Of a stretch of 64,000 nucleotides of DNA, positions 42,996-53,018 are shown piece after piece (within the stretch, counting starts at the first letter, position 1; the number at the start of each line of letters is the position of its first letter). The notes under the pieces were generated by a model. That model was not told the origin of the DNA, searched no databases, and was given only the letters and a program-made list of their open reading frames with translations. The stretch lies in NCBI GenBank assembly GCA_028285105.1, contig JANQQE010000021.1, forward strand, positions 1-64,000, read 5' to 3'. Both the position numbers and the translations under genes were made by a program. Source of the DNA: Alphaproteobacteria bacterium (lineage in GTDB: Bacteria > Planctomycetota > Phycisphaerae > UBA1845).

Positions 42996-45227
42996 GTGCT
43001 CGGACTGTTTGCCCTCACCATATTCTGTAGCGCATACCTGCTATTTCTTGTCCAACCCATGGTCGGCAAGATGGTTTTGCCCAATCTAGGGGGCACGCCC
43101 GCCGTCTGGAACACGTGCATGGTGTTCTTTCAGGCGCTTCTGCTGGCGGGCTATGCCTATGTGCATGGCTCGGTCCATTGGCTCGGTACCAGAAAGCAAG
43201 CCGCCGTTCACCTGCTCTTGCTCCTGGCCCCTATTCTTGTCTTGCCGATCACGATTGATACTCAGTCTGTCCCGACAGAACTGGACAACCCCATAGGGTG
43301 GCTTTTGTCGCGTTTGTTGATGGGTGTGGGGCTTCCGTTTTTTGTTATTTCGACCAGCGCTCCACTTCTACAAATGTGGTTTGCAGAAACCAGCCACCGC
43401 TCAGCCAAGGACCCTTACTTCCTTTATGCCGCAAGCAATTTCGGAAGCATGATTGCGCTTCTGGGCTACCCAATCCTGGTCGAGCCGGCATTTGCCCTCG
43501 ACGATCAGCGCCTGCTTTGGAAGTATGGATACATCGTTCTCATTGCCTTGGCATTCGCATGTGCTGCGGTGATGTGGCGGTCTCATCCTTCAAACGGACT
43601 TGACACCGAAGCAACGGTAAATCCAAATGATGTTGCCTTCGAATCGCTTGGTGGTTGGCGACAAGTTCGGTGGGTCATTCTGGCGATCGTCCCCTCAAGT
43701 CTCATGCTCGGAGTGACAACCCATGTCACAACTGAGATCGCTCCGGTACCACTTTTGTGGGTGGTTCCGCTGGCATTGTATTTGCTGACTTTTGTACTGG
43801 TGTTTGCCAAACATCAGATTTTACCGCATCGCTGGATACTCAAGATTCTCCCTGTATTCATCGTTCCCACTGCGCTGATGACGGTTCAAAATGAAGCTGT
43901 CCTTGGACTGATCCCGCTACCCTTTCATTTGCTGACGTTCTTCCTCGTCGCGATGGCCTGCCACGGCGAGATGGCCGCTGATCGCCCTTCGCCCAAGCAC
44001 CTCACCAAATTTTACCTGCTCATGTCAGTGGGAGGCGTCATCGGCGGGATCATCAATTCGATCGCTTCACCACTCATCTTTGACACCCTTGCCGAATACC
44101 CTTTGATGATGGTGATGGCGTGCTTCGCGCTCACAACCAAAACTCAATCCGGAGAATGGAATCGCAAAGTCTTGCAGGACGTTGGTATTTCGATCGCGTT
44201 CGGTGTGGTTGTTGGTTTTGCCCTGATGTACATGACAAGGAGCAGCGCCAACCAGGGTTTCAACCCGATCGTACTCCTCATTCCGGCAGCGATGTGCTGG
44301 GCATGCACCAACCGTCCGACGCGCTACGCGCTGATGGTTGCGTCAATGGTTCTCGTCTCGAAGATCTGTTACGAATCGGCTGCGGATCAATCGCTGTATA
44401 CAGGCCGCAATTTCTACGGGACCAAACGCGTTGTCATCGACCCCGATAAGACCGTCCACACTTTCATTCACGGTGCGACGGTCCACGGTGTTCAGGGACT
44501 GGACCCCGGCCAGGACCATGTACCCAGAACCTATTTCCACCCGGACGGCCCGGTCGGTGATGTTTTCAAGCTCATCAACCGAAGGAAAGAACATAAAGAA
44601 ATCGCCGTCATCGGACTGGGCGTCGGCGCGATGGCCAGCCCGATCTACGCCAAGGATTCCGATCGTTTCACGTTTTACGAAATCGATCCCGAGGTCGCGC
44701 GCATCGCGAAGAATGAATTGTTCTTCACGTTCTTGAAAAACTGCCCTGCCGACCCGAACGTGATCTTGGGCGATGGTCGATTGACATTGGCGGAAACACC
44801 CGATCATCACTACGACGCCATCTTCCTTGACGCATTCAGTTCGGACGCGGTCCCGACACATCTCTTGACCCAGGAAGCCATCGCCCTCTACAAATCGAAA
44901 TTGACCGAACGCGGCATATTGATCTTTAACATGAGCAATCGTTATCTCGATTTGGCACCGCTGCTCGCCGGATTGGCCCGCGACGCCGGACTCGTTTGCG
45001 CCAACCGAAACGATATCGTACCCACCGAAATCATGAAACGAACCGGGCGATTCCCGTCAAGATTTATGGTGATGGCCCAAGACGAAAACGACATTCGATC
45101 ATTGCAGCGGATCGGCGACTGGGAGATTCCGACGAATGATCCAGATTTTCCAATATGGACAGACAAGTACACCAATGTCTTCAGACTCTTGAATTTTGGC
45201 GGGGCGGATGACAAACCCAAACCGTAA
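42996..45227 (+). CDS. Fused MFS-like membrane domain and spermidine synthase-like domain
   Basis: The N-terminal 440 residues contain about twelve membrane helices and the family opener ALTIFCSAYLLFLVQPMVGK followed by LPNLGGTPAVWNTCMVFFQ. The C-terminal 240 residues are a spermidine synthase-like methyltransferase fold: VIGLGVGAMASPIY (SAM/dcSAM loop), YEIDPEVARIA and YDAIFLDAFSSDAVP. Proteins of this fusion are common but uncharacterised; the gatekeeping Asp pair of true spermidine synthases is only partly visible, so polyamine synthesis is uncertain. I place the start at GTG 42996 because homologues begin right at the first helix; ATG 42867 is an alternative. Strand and end are certain. 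Confidence 0.85.
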   Translation: MLGLFALTIFCSAYLLFLVQPMVGKMVLPNLGGTPAVWNTCMVFFQALLLAGYAYVHGSVHWLGTRKQAAVHLLLLLAPILVLPITIDTQSVPTELDNPIGWLLSRLLMGVGLPFFVISTSAPLLQMWFAETSHRSAKDPYFLYAASNFGSMIALLGYPILVEPAFALDDQRLLWKYGYIVLIALAFACAAVMWRSHPSNGLDTEATVNPNDVAFESLGGWRQVRWVILAIVPSSLMLGVTTHVTTEIAPVPLLWVVPLALYLLTFVLVFAKHQILPHRWILKILPVFIVPTALMTVQNEAVLGLIPLPFHLLTFFLVAMACHGEMAADRPSPKHLTKFYLLMSVGGVIGGIINSIASPLIFDTLAEYPLMMVMACFALTTKTQSGEWNRKVLQDVGISIAFGVVVGFALMYMTRSSANQGFNPIVLLIPAAMCWACTNRPTRYALMVASMVLVSKICYESAADQSLYTGRNFYGTKRVVIDPDKTVHTFIHGATVHGVQGLDPGQDHVPRTYFHPDGPVGDVFKLINRRKEHKEIAVIGLGVGAMASPIYAKDSDRFTFYEIDPEVARIAKNELFFTFLKNCPADPNVILGDGRLTLAETPDHHYDAIFLDAFSSDAVPTHLLTQEAIALYKSKLTERGILIFNMSNRYLDLAPLLAGLARDAGLVCANRNDIVPTEIMKRTGRFPSRFMVMAQDENDIRSLQRIGDWEIPTNDPDFPIWTDKYTNVFRLLNFGGADDKPKP

Positions 45228-45350
45228 GCGTTAGCCGTAAACCATGGCATAACCCGATCGATCACCTGACCACAAGGGCGATAATACGGAACGGATAACG
45301 GTTTTGGACAGACTTCCGAACCGATATTCCCCAAGTCGCGTAACAACCAA

Positions 45351-46907
45351 ATGCTCAAACAGACGAGAAACGCCGACGCAACAAGATCGAGGTTTGCCGC
45401 AGTCTGTTGCGGACTCACCATGCTGTCGCTACTTGCGGGTTGCCCGAGTAATCCAGGTACTCAGAAACGGGTGAAGCAGCCGGCGCTCAAAAACGCTCCC
45501 CCCATTGAACACGTCATCATCATCTCGATCGATACGCTACGGGCGGACCATCTCGGATGTTATGGCCACCCCCTCGTCAAATCGCCAAACATCGACGCCT
45601 TCGCCAAGGAATCCGTCGTCTTCACCAACCACCTCAGCGCCGCGCCGACAACACTGGCATCGCACACGTCGCTGCTGACCGGAACGTATCCGCACACCCA
45701 CGGTGCCCCCAAGAATTTCTTCGTACTCGGTGACGAAAATGAAACGCTCGCAGAAGTATTGGCCAAGGACGGCTTCGATTGCGCCGGCGTCATCGGGGCT
45801 TTCCCGCTCGATCCGTTATTCAATCTCGACCAGGGATTTGCCCACTACGATGCCAAGTATACCATCGGCCACGAGAAGGGCGTCGTCGATCAACACCAGC
45901 GCCTTGCGGAAGAAGTGACCGATGCGGCGATTCGATGGCTCGACAAACGCACGCCCCAGAAAGCTCCGGCAGCAGACCGCCTGTTTATGTTCGTCCACTA
46001 CTTCGACGTACACTGGCCTTACGAAGCCCCGTTCAAGTATCGCCGATTGTATGGTGAGACCGGATCGCGAGAGAAAGGGACGATGGAAAACATCGAACGC
46101 GCTCGGGCAATGCTTGCGGAAGGAGAGAAGGATCCAAAGAGATTGGAAAAGGCCCTCCACCTCGCCAAAGCCCTTGACAATGAATACTGCGCCGAGATTT
46201 CTTACTGCGATGAACATGTAGGCCGCTTCTTCGAAGATCTCAAGAAACGTGGCATTTACGACAAATCGCTCATCATTCTGACATCCGATCACGGCGAAAC
46301 CATGCACGAACACCGCAAGTACTTCAGCCACGGCATGACCGTCTACGACTCAGAAGTCCACACACCGTTGATTGTGCGCTTTCCAGGAAAGCTGCATGCC
46401 GGCAAGCGCGTACCGCAGATCGTATCGAACGTCGATATCGTCCCGACAACTTTGCACCTTTTGAATCTACCCGAAACCACCCGCATGGAAGGAACGAGTT
46501 TCGCCACCATCGTCGATGGTGATTTGCCCGAAAGGCAGCCCGTTTTCGCCGAAGCCACCAAACCCTGGTGGGACGAACGATTTCACGATACGTCCGGCTG
46601 GGTCAATCAAAAAAAGTTCCAATGCGTCCGCAGCGAATCGTTCAAATATGTCGCCCGCGATCCCGACCAACTGTACGGCTTCTACGATCTGCAAGTCGAC
46701 CGCGACGAGCAAAACAACCTGATCGATTCGACCGACTCGAAGCACGTGAAACTAATCGCCGATTTCAAGAAACGTCTCGCCCATTGGCAGAAACAAGCCA
46801 ATCCGATCCCCGCGTTTGAAGACACGTCACCGGAAACGCAGCGAAAGATGCATGACCTCGGATACGCAGCCGCCGTCAACGATCCGGTCGATGCAACCAC
46901 GAATTGA
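45351..46907 (+). CDS. Sulfatase-like alkaline phosphatase-superfamily lipoprotein
   Basis: A 518-residue protein with lipobox LLAGC (MLSLLAGCPSN). The metal site is visible: IIISIDTLRADHLGCYG, LTSDHGETMHEH and SHGMTVYDSEVHTPLIV. The segment at the nucleophile is APTTLASHTSLLTG, with Thr where sulfatases have Cys/Ser and His where they have Arg (C-x-P-x-R), so formylglycine cannot form. The active nucleophile is presumably Thr, as in phosphoethanolamine transferases and related phosphohydrolases. Cleavage or transfer of phosphate or sulfate esters on surface polymers is likely; substrate unknown. It precedes the GT39-like gene by 6 bases in one operon. Confidence 0.85.
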   Translation: MLKQTRNADATRSRFAAVCCGLTMLSLLAGCPSNPGTQKRVKQPALKNAPPIEHVIIISIDTLRADHLGCYGHPLVKSPNIDAFAKESVVFTNHLSAAPTTLASHTSLLTGTYPHTHGAPKNFFVLGDENETLAEVLAKDGFDCAGVIGAFPLDPLFNLDQGFAHYDAKYTIGHEKGVVDQHQRLAEEVTDAAIRWLDKRTPQKAPAADRLFMFVHYFDVHWPYEAPFKYRRLYGETGSREKGTMENIERARAMLAEGEKDPKRLEKALHLAKALDNEYCAEISYCDEHVGRFFEDLKKRGIYDKSLIILTSDHGETMHEHRKYFSHGMTVYDSEVHTPLIVRFPGKLHAGKRVPQIVSNVDIVPTTLHLLNLPETTRMEGTSFATIVDGDLPERQPVFAEATKPWWDERFHDTSGWVNQKKFQCVRSESFKYVARDPDQLYGFYDLQVDRDEQNNLIDSTDSKHVKLIADFKKRLAHWQKQANPIPAFEDTSPETQRKMHDLGYAAAVNDPVDATTN

Positions 46908-46913
46908 TCGGAC

Positions 46914-48326
46914 ATGAATTCGCCAGCGCCCCCCATCTCAAGCAATCGCAAGACCGTCTGGATCATCATCCTGATTGCATTTGCGATGCGCCTTATCGCG
47001 CTGCTTGCGACCCAAAGCATCGAACCGCTGCTCGACGAAAAACTCTACTTGCAAAGAGCGGAAGCCTTGCTCAACGGCGAAGGCTTCATCGGTTCATATC
47101 AATCCTGGGTGCGACACGAGGGAAGCCCGCTGCTTTCCGATTTGCCGCAGTACCCCGGCAGTTATCAGCCCCCCCTCTACACGGTGTTCATCGCCGGAAT
47201 TTACGCAGTCACCAACAACAGCGTCTTCGCCGTCAAATTCGTGCAGGTGATTCTAAGTTCACTGACCGTAGGGGTCGTTTTCTGGATTGCGAGTGCCTGG
47301 TTTAATCGAAAAACCGCCCTCATCGCCGCAACGTTCTGCGCGCTCTATCCAAATCTGATCGCGTTCAGCCATCTGCTTTGGACCGAAACCGTGTTTACAT
47401 TCTTCATCACGCTTGCGGTCGGCCTGCTGACAACCACTGATACTGCACCATCGAGAATGCGATGTGCGTCGGCTGGCCTGCTCTTGGGACTTGCAGCGCT
47501 CACCCGTGCTGCGATTCTCTACTTCACCCCGTTTTTGTTCTTCTGGTTTATCCTCGCCCATTGGAAGAATCGTAGTCGGGCTATGGGTCGAATGGCGATC
47601 GCAGGAATCGTGATGCTCGCCGCCCTCGCGCCGTGGACGATTCGCAATTATCGCCTGCACAATGCTCTGGTCATCGTTGACACGAACGGCCCGTTCAACG
47701 TCTGGCGCGGTAATGCCGGCAAGCAAACATTCCTCGACCGCCCGCACGACCCGAAGTTCAGCTATGCCCCGCCGTTTCAATCCATCCCGATCATGCCCGT
47801 GCGGGCCAATTGGGCTCCGGAACTTGTCGACCTCGCTCGCGCGCGTTACGACACGCATGAACCGTCGGACATTCAGGTGGTTGAAACCGCAAAGTTCGAA
47901 TCGATCAAGAGCATCAAAAGCGATCCAACGTACTTCATCCACGCGGCATTCCATAAGCTGATCGACATGTGGAATCCGACATCGTTTATGATCCGTCATT
48001 TTCGACTCGGTCAGTATGGTCCGGTAAACCCAACGATTCAAAGCCTCGTCGAATGGCTTGCGATCATAAGCTACATTCTGGTCATGCTCATGGCGTTTCC
48101 AGGTTTGATTTTGAATCTACAGAACAGTCGCGTTTGGCTGATCGTATTGATGGTGGGGTACTTCTGCAGCATTCACGCGATCGCATTTGGCCTCACGCGG
48201 TTTCGACTTCCGTTGATGCCCTTTATCATCATGCTGGCAGCCGCCGGCGTCGTTAAGATGTTCGCAAAGCCATCGGGCAACGATGAAGAATCGAAAGAAT
48301 CGCCGGATAAGGAACAAGTGGCATGA
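46914..48326 (+). CDS. GT39/ArnT-like membrane glycosyltransferase
   Basis: A 470-residue protein with about eleven membrane helices, beginning MNSPAPPISSNRKTVWIIIL. The first loop, IEPLLDEKLYLQRAEALLNG, has the acidic DE pair of the PMT/ArnT GT-C group, and a long QPPLYTVFIAGIY block follows, as in dolichyl/undecaprenyl-phosphate-sugar transferases. It probably transfers a sugar from a polyprenyl-phosphate donor onto a lipid or protein outside the membrane. Its stop overlaps the start of the next sulfatase-like gene in an ATGA, so these are co-translated. No TPR tail is present, unlike two of its relatives in the window. Confidence 0.82.
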   Translation: MNSPAPPISSNRKTVWIIILIAFAMRLIALLATQSIEPLLDEKLYLQRAEALLNGEGFIGSYQSWVRHEGSPLLSDLPQYPGSYQPPLYTVFIAGIYAVTNNSVFAVKFVQVILSSLTVGVVFWIASAWFNRKTALIAATFCALYPNLIAFSHLLWTETVFTFFITLAVGLLTTTDTAPSRMRCASAGLLLGLAALTRAAILYFTPFLFFWFILAHWKNRSRAMGRMAIAGIVMLAALAPWTIRNYRLHNALVIVDTNGPFNVWRGNAGKQTFLDRPHDPKFSYAPPFQSIPIMPVRANWAPELVDLARARYDTHEPSDIQVVETAKFESIKSIKSDPTYFIHAAFHKLIDMWNPTSFMIRHFRLGQYGPVNPTIQSLVEWLAIISYILVMLMAFPGLILNLQNSRVWLIVLMVGYFCSIHAIAFGLTRFRLPLMPFIIMLAAAGVVKMFAKPSGNDEESKESPDKEQVA

Positions 48327-49921
48327 CCGACTTGGCGCGGAAACGCAGCAACAAACAATCGATCAGTGCGTTTACGATACTTGTCCTCTGCGCGCTTGCC
48401 ATCGGGTCGCTCCTTCCATCGTGTAAGCCGGCAGAAAAGAACAACGAGCAACCAAATGTCCTTTTCATCGTCCTCGATACCACCCGCGCAGACCGTCTTG
48501 GACTCTACGGACACAACCGACCGACGACACCGTTTCTCGACGAATGGTCCAAGAAAGCGCTCGTGTTTGACGATTGCCAATCGGTCTCCAGCACAACCGT
48601 CCCGTCGCACGCATCGATGTTCACCGGACAACTGCCGTCGTCGCACTTGACCGACAACGGTCACCCAACGCTCGACGACAAGCACGAGACGCTGGCAGAG
48701 ATTCTCGGTTCAAACGGGTACCGCACGTTTCTGTTTTCAGCCAACCCGTTCATTTCTGAAGACAACAATTTCGATCAGGGTTTTGAAACAGCCGAGCATC
48801 CCTGGAGCGAGCAGCATATCGCGCAATCGGCAGACATTATCCGTTCAAAAATCGATCCTGCCGACGAGAGCAGCGAACTACCCAGAAAAATCAAGAGCGG
48901 TCGCGTCGAAAACTGGGCAATCAAAGCCTGTGGCGAGGTGGCTGAAGATGCACTGGTGTCGTGGCTGGACCGCACCGAAAAGAACAAACCCTTCTTCGCA
49001 TTCATCAACTACATGGAAGCCCACCGCCCGCTACTACCACCTCGGCGACTCCGCGAAAAGTTCATGACCAAAGCGCAGGTCAGACGCTCTTACAAGACCG
49101 ATGTCTCCTGGACGCGAATGTGGGAATACGTGTTCGGATTGTTCGATTATCGCAAGGAAGAGGAAGAAGCGATCAACCTGACTTACGACGCAGCCGTCGC
49201 CGAGTTGGACGAAATCCTGGAGAGCCTGATCACATCGCTCGACGATCGCGGGAATCTCGACAATACCATCATCCTCATCACTGCCGACCACGGCGAGCAT
49301 CTGTGTGAACACCACTTGCTCGACCACCAGTACTCGCTCTATCAACCTCTGCTCAAGGTGCCGATGATTCTCTGGCATCCCAAGGTCAAAGCAGGCCGCA
49401 ACACCGATCCGGTTTCGAATATCGATGTCTTCCCGACAATCCTGGCGTTGGCTGGCGTTGGCAACAATCCCAACGCCAACGAATACGCCGTTTCGCTAAC
49501 CCAAACGCGACCGCGCCGCCTATTGCGTTCCGATTACTTTTCACCTCCGAAAAAACCGATCAGCGATGTGAAACGCAAGAAAAGGAATTGGAATGACAAA
49601 CCCTTCCTGAGGCGCCTTCGCTCGATCGTCGACGGCAAATACAAATTGATCTGGTCGTCGGACGAAAGTCACGAACTGTACGATCTGCAAGTGGATCCCG
49701 GGGAATTGCACAATCTGTTCCAGCAGGAGCAAGAGATCGCGACGGCAATCCTGTCGCGCCTTCTTCCCGTTGCAAACGAGGCTGCCTACCAGAACAAGAA
49801 TGGCAACGGGGCACAAACGGCCAGCCAATTGAAACGTATGAGGGCACACGGATATACAGGATCGGAAAATGAAGTCGCCGACACCAACGGTATTGATTCG
49901 GGTACCAACGGGATCGAGTAA
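48323..49921 (+). CDS. Second sulfatase-like alkaline phosphatase-superfamily lipoprotein
   Basis: A 532-residue lipoprotein (lipobox LLPSC). VLFIVLDTTRADRLGLYG and LITADHGEHLCEHHLLDH mark the metal site, and WHP/PVSNIDVFPTILAL the C-terminal block. The nucleophile region is SSTTVPSHASMFTG: Thr replaces Cys/Ser and His replaces the Arg of the formylglycine motif. It is related to but divergent from the protein encoded at 45351-46907. It starts by a 4-base overlap with the GT39-like gene. A transferase or hydrolase acting on the glycan made by that enzyme is plausible. The substrate is not identifiable. Confidence 0.85.
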   Translation: MTDLARKRSNKQSISAFTILVLCALAIGSLLPSCKPAEKNNEQPNVLFIVLDTTRADRLGLYGHNRPTTPFLDEWSKKALVFDDCQSVSSTTVPSHASMFTGQLPSSHLTDNGHPTLDDKHETLAEILGSNGYRTFLFSANPFISEDNNFDQGFETAEHPWSEQHIAQSADIIRSKIDPADESSELPRKIKSGRVENWAIKACGEVAEDALVSWLDRTEKNKPFFAFINYMEAHRPLLPPRRLREKFMTKAQVRRSYKTDVSWTRMWEYVFGLFDYRKEEEEAINLTYDAAVAELDEILESLITSLDDRGNLDNTIILITADHGEHLCEHHLLDHQYSLYQPLLKVPMILWHPKVKAGRNTDPVSNIDVFPTILALAGVGNNPNANEYAVSLTQTRPRRLLRSDYFSPPKKPISDVKRKKRNWNDKPFLRRLRSIVDGKYKLIWSSDESHELYDLQVDPGELHNLFQQEQEIATAILSRLLPVANEAAYQNKNGNGAQTASQLKRMRAHGYTGSENEVADTNGIDSGTNGIE

Positions 49922-49949
49922 GCGCAATCGACAAATAGGAAAACCCTTC

Positions 49950-51203
49950 ATGTCGCAGTTTCGAAACGTCAATCGATTCGCCGGTTTGCTGATGATCGTG
50001 CTTCTTCTTTCTTGCGGCGCGTGCGATCGTTCGAACAAGAATTTAGACAAGTCGGGCGAAGAAGAATCCCGCATTGATCATCTTCGCGGCTTGCCTTATG
50101 CCGGATCGGTGGAGGAAGACGATCCCGAGAAAGTAGGCGTGGTAACAAGTGACACCGCGCGATCCCAACCGGGCATAAACCTGATCACGCTCTGCAAAAT
50201 CTCCCAAGCCGTTCTCGTCGATGCCAATGGAAACACCCTCAAGACATGGTCACTGTCGCCAAGTCGCCGTTGGTCCCACTGCATTCTCACGCCAACGGGC
50301 GACCTCTACGCCCTCGGTGCTGACAATGTCACTCCGCCGCAACGACATGTGTCTGCGGCTGCTCGATACCTGGCCCACTTCAACTGGCAGGGCGAGCTTG
50401 TTGCCAAGCACAAGCTTCCGGTGCATCACGACGTCGAGTTGCAGCCGAACGGAAACGTTCTGGCACTAACGTTCGATTCGCGCATTATCCCCGACATCCA
50501 CAAAACGATCATCACCCGCGACGACGCCATCGCCGAAATCACGCCCGACGGAAAAGTCGTCAATCGTTTGTCGCTATACGATGCACTCACCAACGCCACC
50601 GATGGATTTAAACTTCAAGAAGTCGCACCGAAAAAATGGGGCAGGTCGCAAATCATCGACTTGTTCCATGCCAACTCGATCGAAACGATGCACCGAAAAG
50701 CGTTGGCCGACAAGAATCCGCTGTTCGATCTCGACAACATCCTTGTCTGTATTCGCCATCAGGACACCATCGCGATGATCTCGCGCAAGTCGGGAAAGGC
50801 AATCTGGACGTGGGGACAGGGCGAGATTTCCGGCCCGCATGATGCGATGGTTTTGGACAACGGCCACATTCTGCTGTTCGACAACGGGCTCGGGCGCGAC
50901 TGGTCGCGCATCGTCGAACTCGACCCGGTCACCAAAATGATCGTATGGGAATACCGCGCCAGCAATCCCACCGATTTCTATACGAAAAGTCGCGGCTCAT
51001 CCCAACGCCTTCCGAACGGCAACACACTCATCGCCGAATCGGAGAAGGGCCATGCCTTTGAAATCACGCAAGATGGCGAAATCGTCTGGGATTATTTCAG
51101 CCCCTTTGCCGACGAATCCGGAAAACGCAGCACCCTAGGACGCATCCGCCGATACCCAGTCGAATTCATTGAAGCGATTAAGCAAACCCAGTACGGTGGC
51201 TAG
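49950..51203 (+). CDS. Arylsulfotransferase (ASST)-like beta-propeller lipoprotein
   Basis: From the ATG at 49950 the protein has 417 residues and a signal ending in a lipobox-like stretch (MIVLLLSCGACDRS). Propeller repeats with the ASST phrases follow: HHDVELQPNGNVLAL, GPHDAMVLDNGHILLFDNG and SSQRLPNGNTLIAES. These match the arylsulfotransferase family, in which a catalytic His forms a sulfo-histidine intermediate, although many members lack proven activity. Following two sulfatase-like genes and a glycosyltransferase gene, it may take part in sulfate exchange on an exported glycan. The frame opens at 49869, overlapping the previous gene, but that extension lacks signal character. It shares a 4-base stop overlap with the convergent gene. 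Confidence 0.8.
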   Translation: MSQFRNVNRFAGLLMIVLLLSCGACDRSNKNLDKSGEEESRIDHLRGLPYAGSVEEDDPEKVGVVTSDTARSQPGINLITLCKISQAVLVDANGNTLKTWSLSPSRRWSHCILTPTGDLYALGADNVTPPQRHVSAAARYLAHFNWQGELVAKHKLPVHHDVELQPNGNVLALTFDSRIIPDIHKTIITRDDAIAEITPDGKVVNRLSLYDALTNATDGFKLQEVAPKKWGRSQIIDLFHANSIETMHRKALADKNPLFDLDNILVCIRHQDTIAMISRKSGKAIWTWGQGEISGPHDAMVLDNGHILLFDNGLGRDWSRIVELDPVTKMIVWEYRASNPTDFYTKSRGSSQRLPNGNTLIAESEKGHAFEITQDGEIVWDYFSPFADESGKRSTLGRIRRYPVEFIEAIKQTQYGG

Positions 51204-52972
51204 GGCAGCCGCTCGTCTTCAACCTCAACCGCAAACATCTCAAGTCCATCATGAAGTACACGATGCTCTTTCTCAAATGCATCGTTATGCGGCGGCGACC
51301 ACAGAATCGTTGCTCGGCGATACCCAGCACGAAACAACCGTCGCTTCAGGTCCGATCGCTCACCACCCGTTCGATCCAGAAAAATCGTTTTCTCGCCGAA
51401 GGTTTGCGACAGTTCCATCGGTATCCACCAACTGGTCGCAATGATGACTTCTTCCGAATCCTGCGAAATCGCTTCATTCAACCGAACGCGAAAATCTTTC
51501 ATCGTGCGCATCAATCCCAACGCATGCAACTGCCCACCAATCGACACGCCAATCAACGCAACCAGTGCAAAGCGGCCCATCGCATGACCTGCACTTGCAC
51601 CTTTCCACCATCCCAGAATGTGATACGCCGCAAACACAGCCAGTAAAGGATAAATCGTCAGCAAATAACGGCACCCCCAATGCACGCCTTTCGCATGAAC
51701 TTCCGGCGTAAGCAAAGCATAAACCAACGCATACGCCATCAGAATTCGAAGACTCACGCGAATCATTCGGTCAGCCAAAAAACCCGCCGACTCAACATCG
51801 CGGGAAGTAACATCGCATCGACAAAACGCCATTACAACCAGCGGGCCGGCCGCGAACAAGCTGTTGCTGACAAGCAACCACTGCGGAGGACTGTCGGCTG
51901 ACATTTGGCAATACAAAACAATTGCGCCTCCGACTGCACCAAAAAGCGCCAAGCCTGCAAACGATGACTTGCCCTCGGGCAGACTTTCCACCGTCGCAGC
52001 CCCCATCCGTCGAAACCAAAGCCAAAAAAGCGGAATCGCAAACAACAGTGACCACGCCCACGACGTCCCGACACCGACAAACAAATGTCGAAACACAAGC
52101 CACCGATCCATCAAGTACCCATGGGCAACCGCGTCAGAATCCGTCGGCGTGAAGTGATGACCCAATGGATTACCCAACACCTTCCACTGAAACCACCATA
52201 AAGGCGCCAATCCAATCGCCGCCACAACACCGAACAACACCCCGCGATACCAATGTCGCCAATCAAGTACAAACAAGCCAACCGCCAAGACCGCCGTCAG
52301 CACGTACAAGTCATCGCGAAAATAAATCGATGCAGCACACGCAACCCCCGAAAGCGCAACCCAAAGCACACGCGCATCGCGCATGTAAAGCAGAAAGAAA
52401 ACCATCGCCCAACACGCCAATCCCGTTCCCGGCGTGTGCTCCCAAAACGCAACGCTGTAAAACCAAATCGGAGTCGCCAATCCCGCAACGACAATCGCCA
52501 ATGCCGGGAGCAATCTCGCGCGACCGTCAGCCAATATCGCCGCCAACTTCCAAACCGCCGTCAATGTCAGCAGCCCACCGAAAAGTGGAATCGCATACAG
52601 ACCGACCATCCCCCACGCACGATATGGAAATGACGAAACCATCGGAAAAAATGGCGCGAAGGTGCCATACAACTTCCCGTCGATGACATGACCGAATCGT
52701 AAACTGAGTGGGCTATATTTGAACTCAGGATCGATTTTGGCGCCAGGCCAATCAATCGAAAAGTCGGCATAATCGCTCTGGATAATGCTCTGCATCTGGA
52801 TGAACTTGCAGCCGTTGTCCACAATCCAGAAGCCGTCCTTGGGCATGTATGCCAGCGTGGCGATGTAGGTTCCGGCAACGAAAACGAATGCACCCAAAGC
52901 GATCCATGAAGAACGGCCACGCGGTGCGGCATGCTCATCGATCGGTGCAGAATCGTTGACAGATGGTTCCAT
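51200..52972 (-). CDS. Multi-pass membrane protein, GT-C glycosyltransferase-like
   Basis: A 590-residue protein with a 20-residue hydrophilic start and about eleven helices. The first loop is MPKDGFWIVDNGCKFIQMQS, followed by KYSPLSLRFGHVIDGKLYGT, recalling a group of bacterial membrane proteins annotated as putative glycosyltransferases. WVLY-type aromatic residues at helix ends are typical. Residues 490-590 form a small soluble C-terminal domain (DSEEVIIATSWWIPMELSQ). It is convergent with the arylsulfotransferase-like gene and 46 bases downstream of the GT39/TPR gene on its own strand. Activity unknown; polyprenyl-phosphate sugar use is the best guess. Confidence 0.7.
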   Translation of the reverse strand: MEPSVNDSAPIDEHAAPRGRSSWIALGAFVFVAGTYIATLAYMPKDGFWIVDNGCKFIQMQSIIQSDYADFSIDWPGAKIDPEFKYSPLSLRFGHVIDGKLYGTFAPFFPMVSSFPYRAWGMVGLYAIPLFGGLLTLTAVWKLAAILADGRARLLPALAIVVAGLATPIWFYSVAFWEHTPGTGLACWAMVFFLLYMRDARVLWVALSGVACAASIYFRDDLYVLTAVLAVGLFVLDWRHWYRGVLFGVVAAIGLAPLWWFQWKVLGNPLGHHFTPTDSDAVAHGYLMDRWLVFRHLFVGVGTSWAWSLLFAIPLFWLWFRRMGAATVESLPEGKSSFAGLALFGAVGGAIVLYCQMSADSPPQWLLVSNSLFAAGPLVVMAFCRCDVTSRDVESAGFLADRMIRVSLRILMAYALVYALLTPEVHAKGVHWGCRYLLTIYPLLAVFAAYHILGWWKGASAGHAMGRFALVALIGVSIGGQLHALGLMRTMKDFRVRLNEAISQDSEEVIIATSWWIPMELSQTFGEKTIFLDRTGGERSDLKRRLFRAGYRRATILWSPPHNDAFEKEHRVLHDGLEMFAVEVEDERLP

Positions 52973-53018
52973 GGTTTCGCTTTACGAGTTACAAGATCTG
53001 TACGTCAACGATCTCTTG

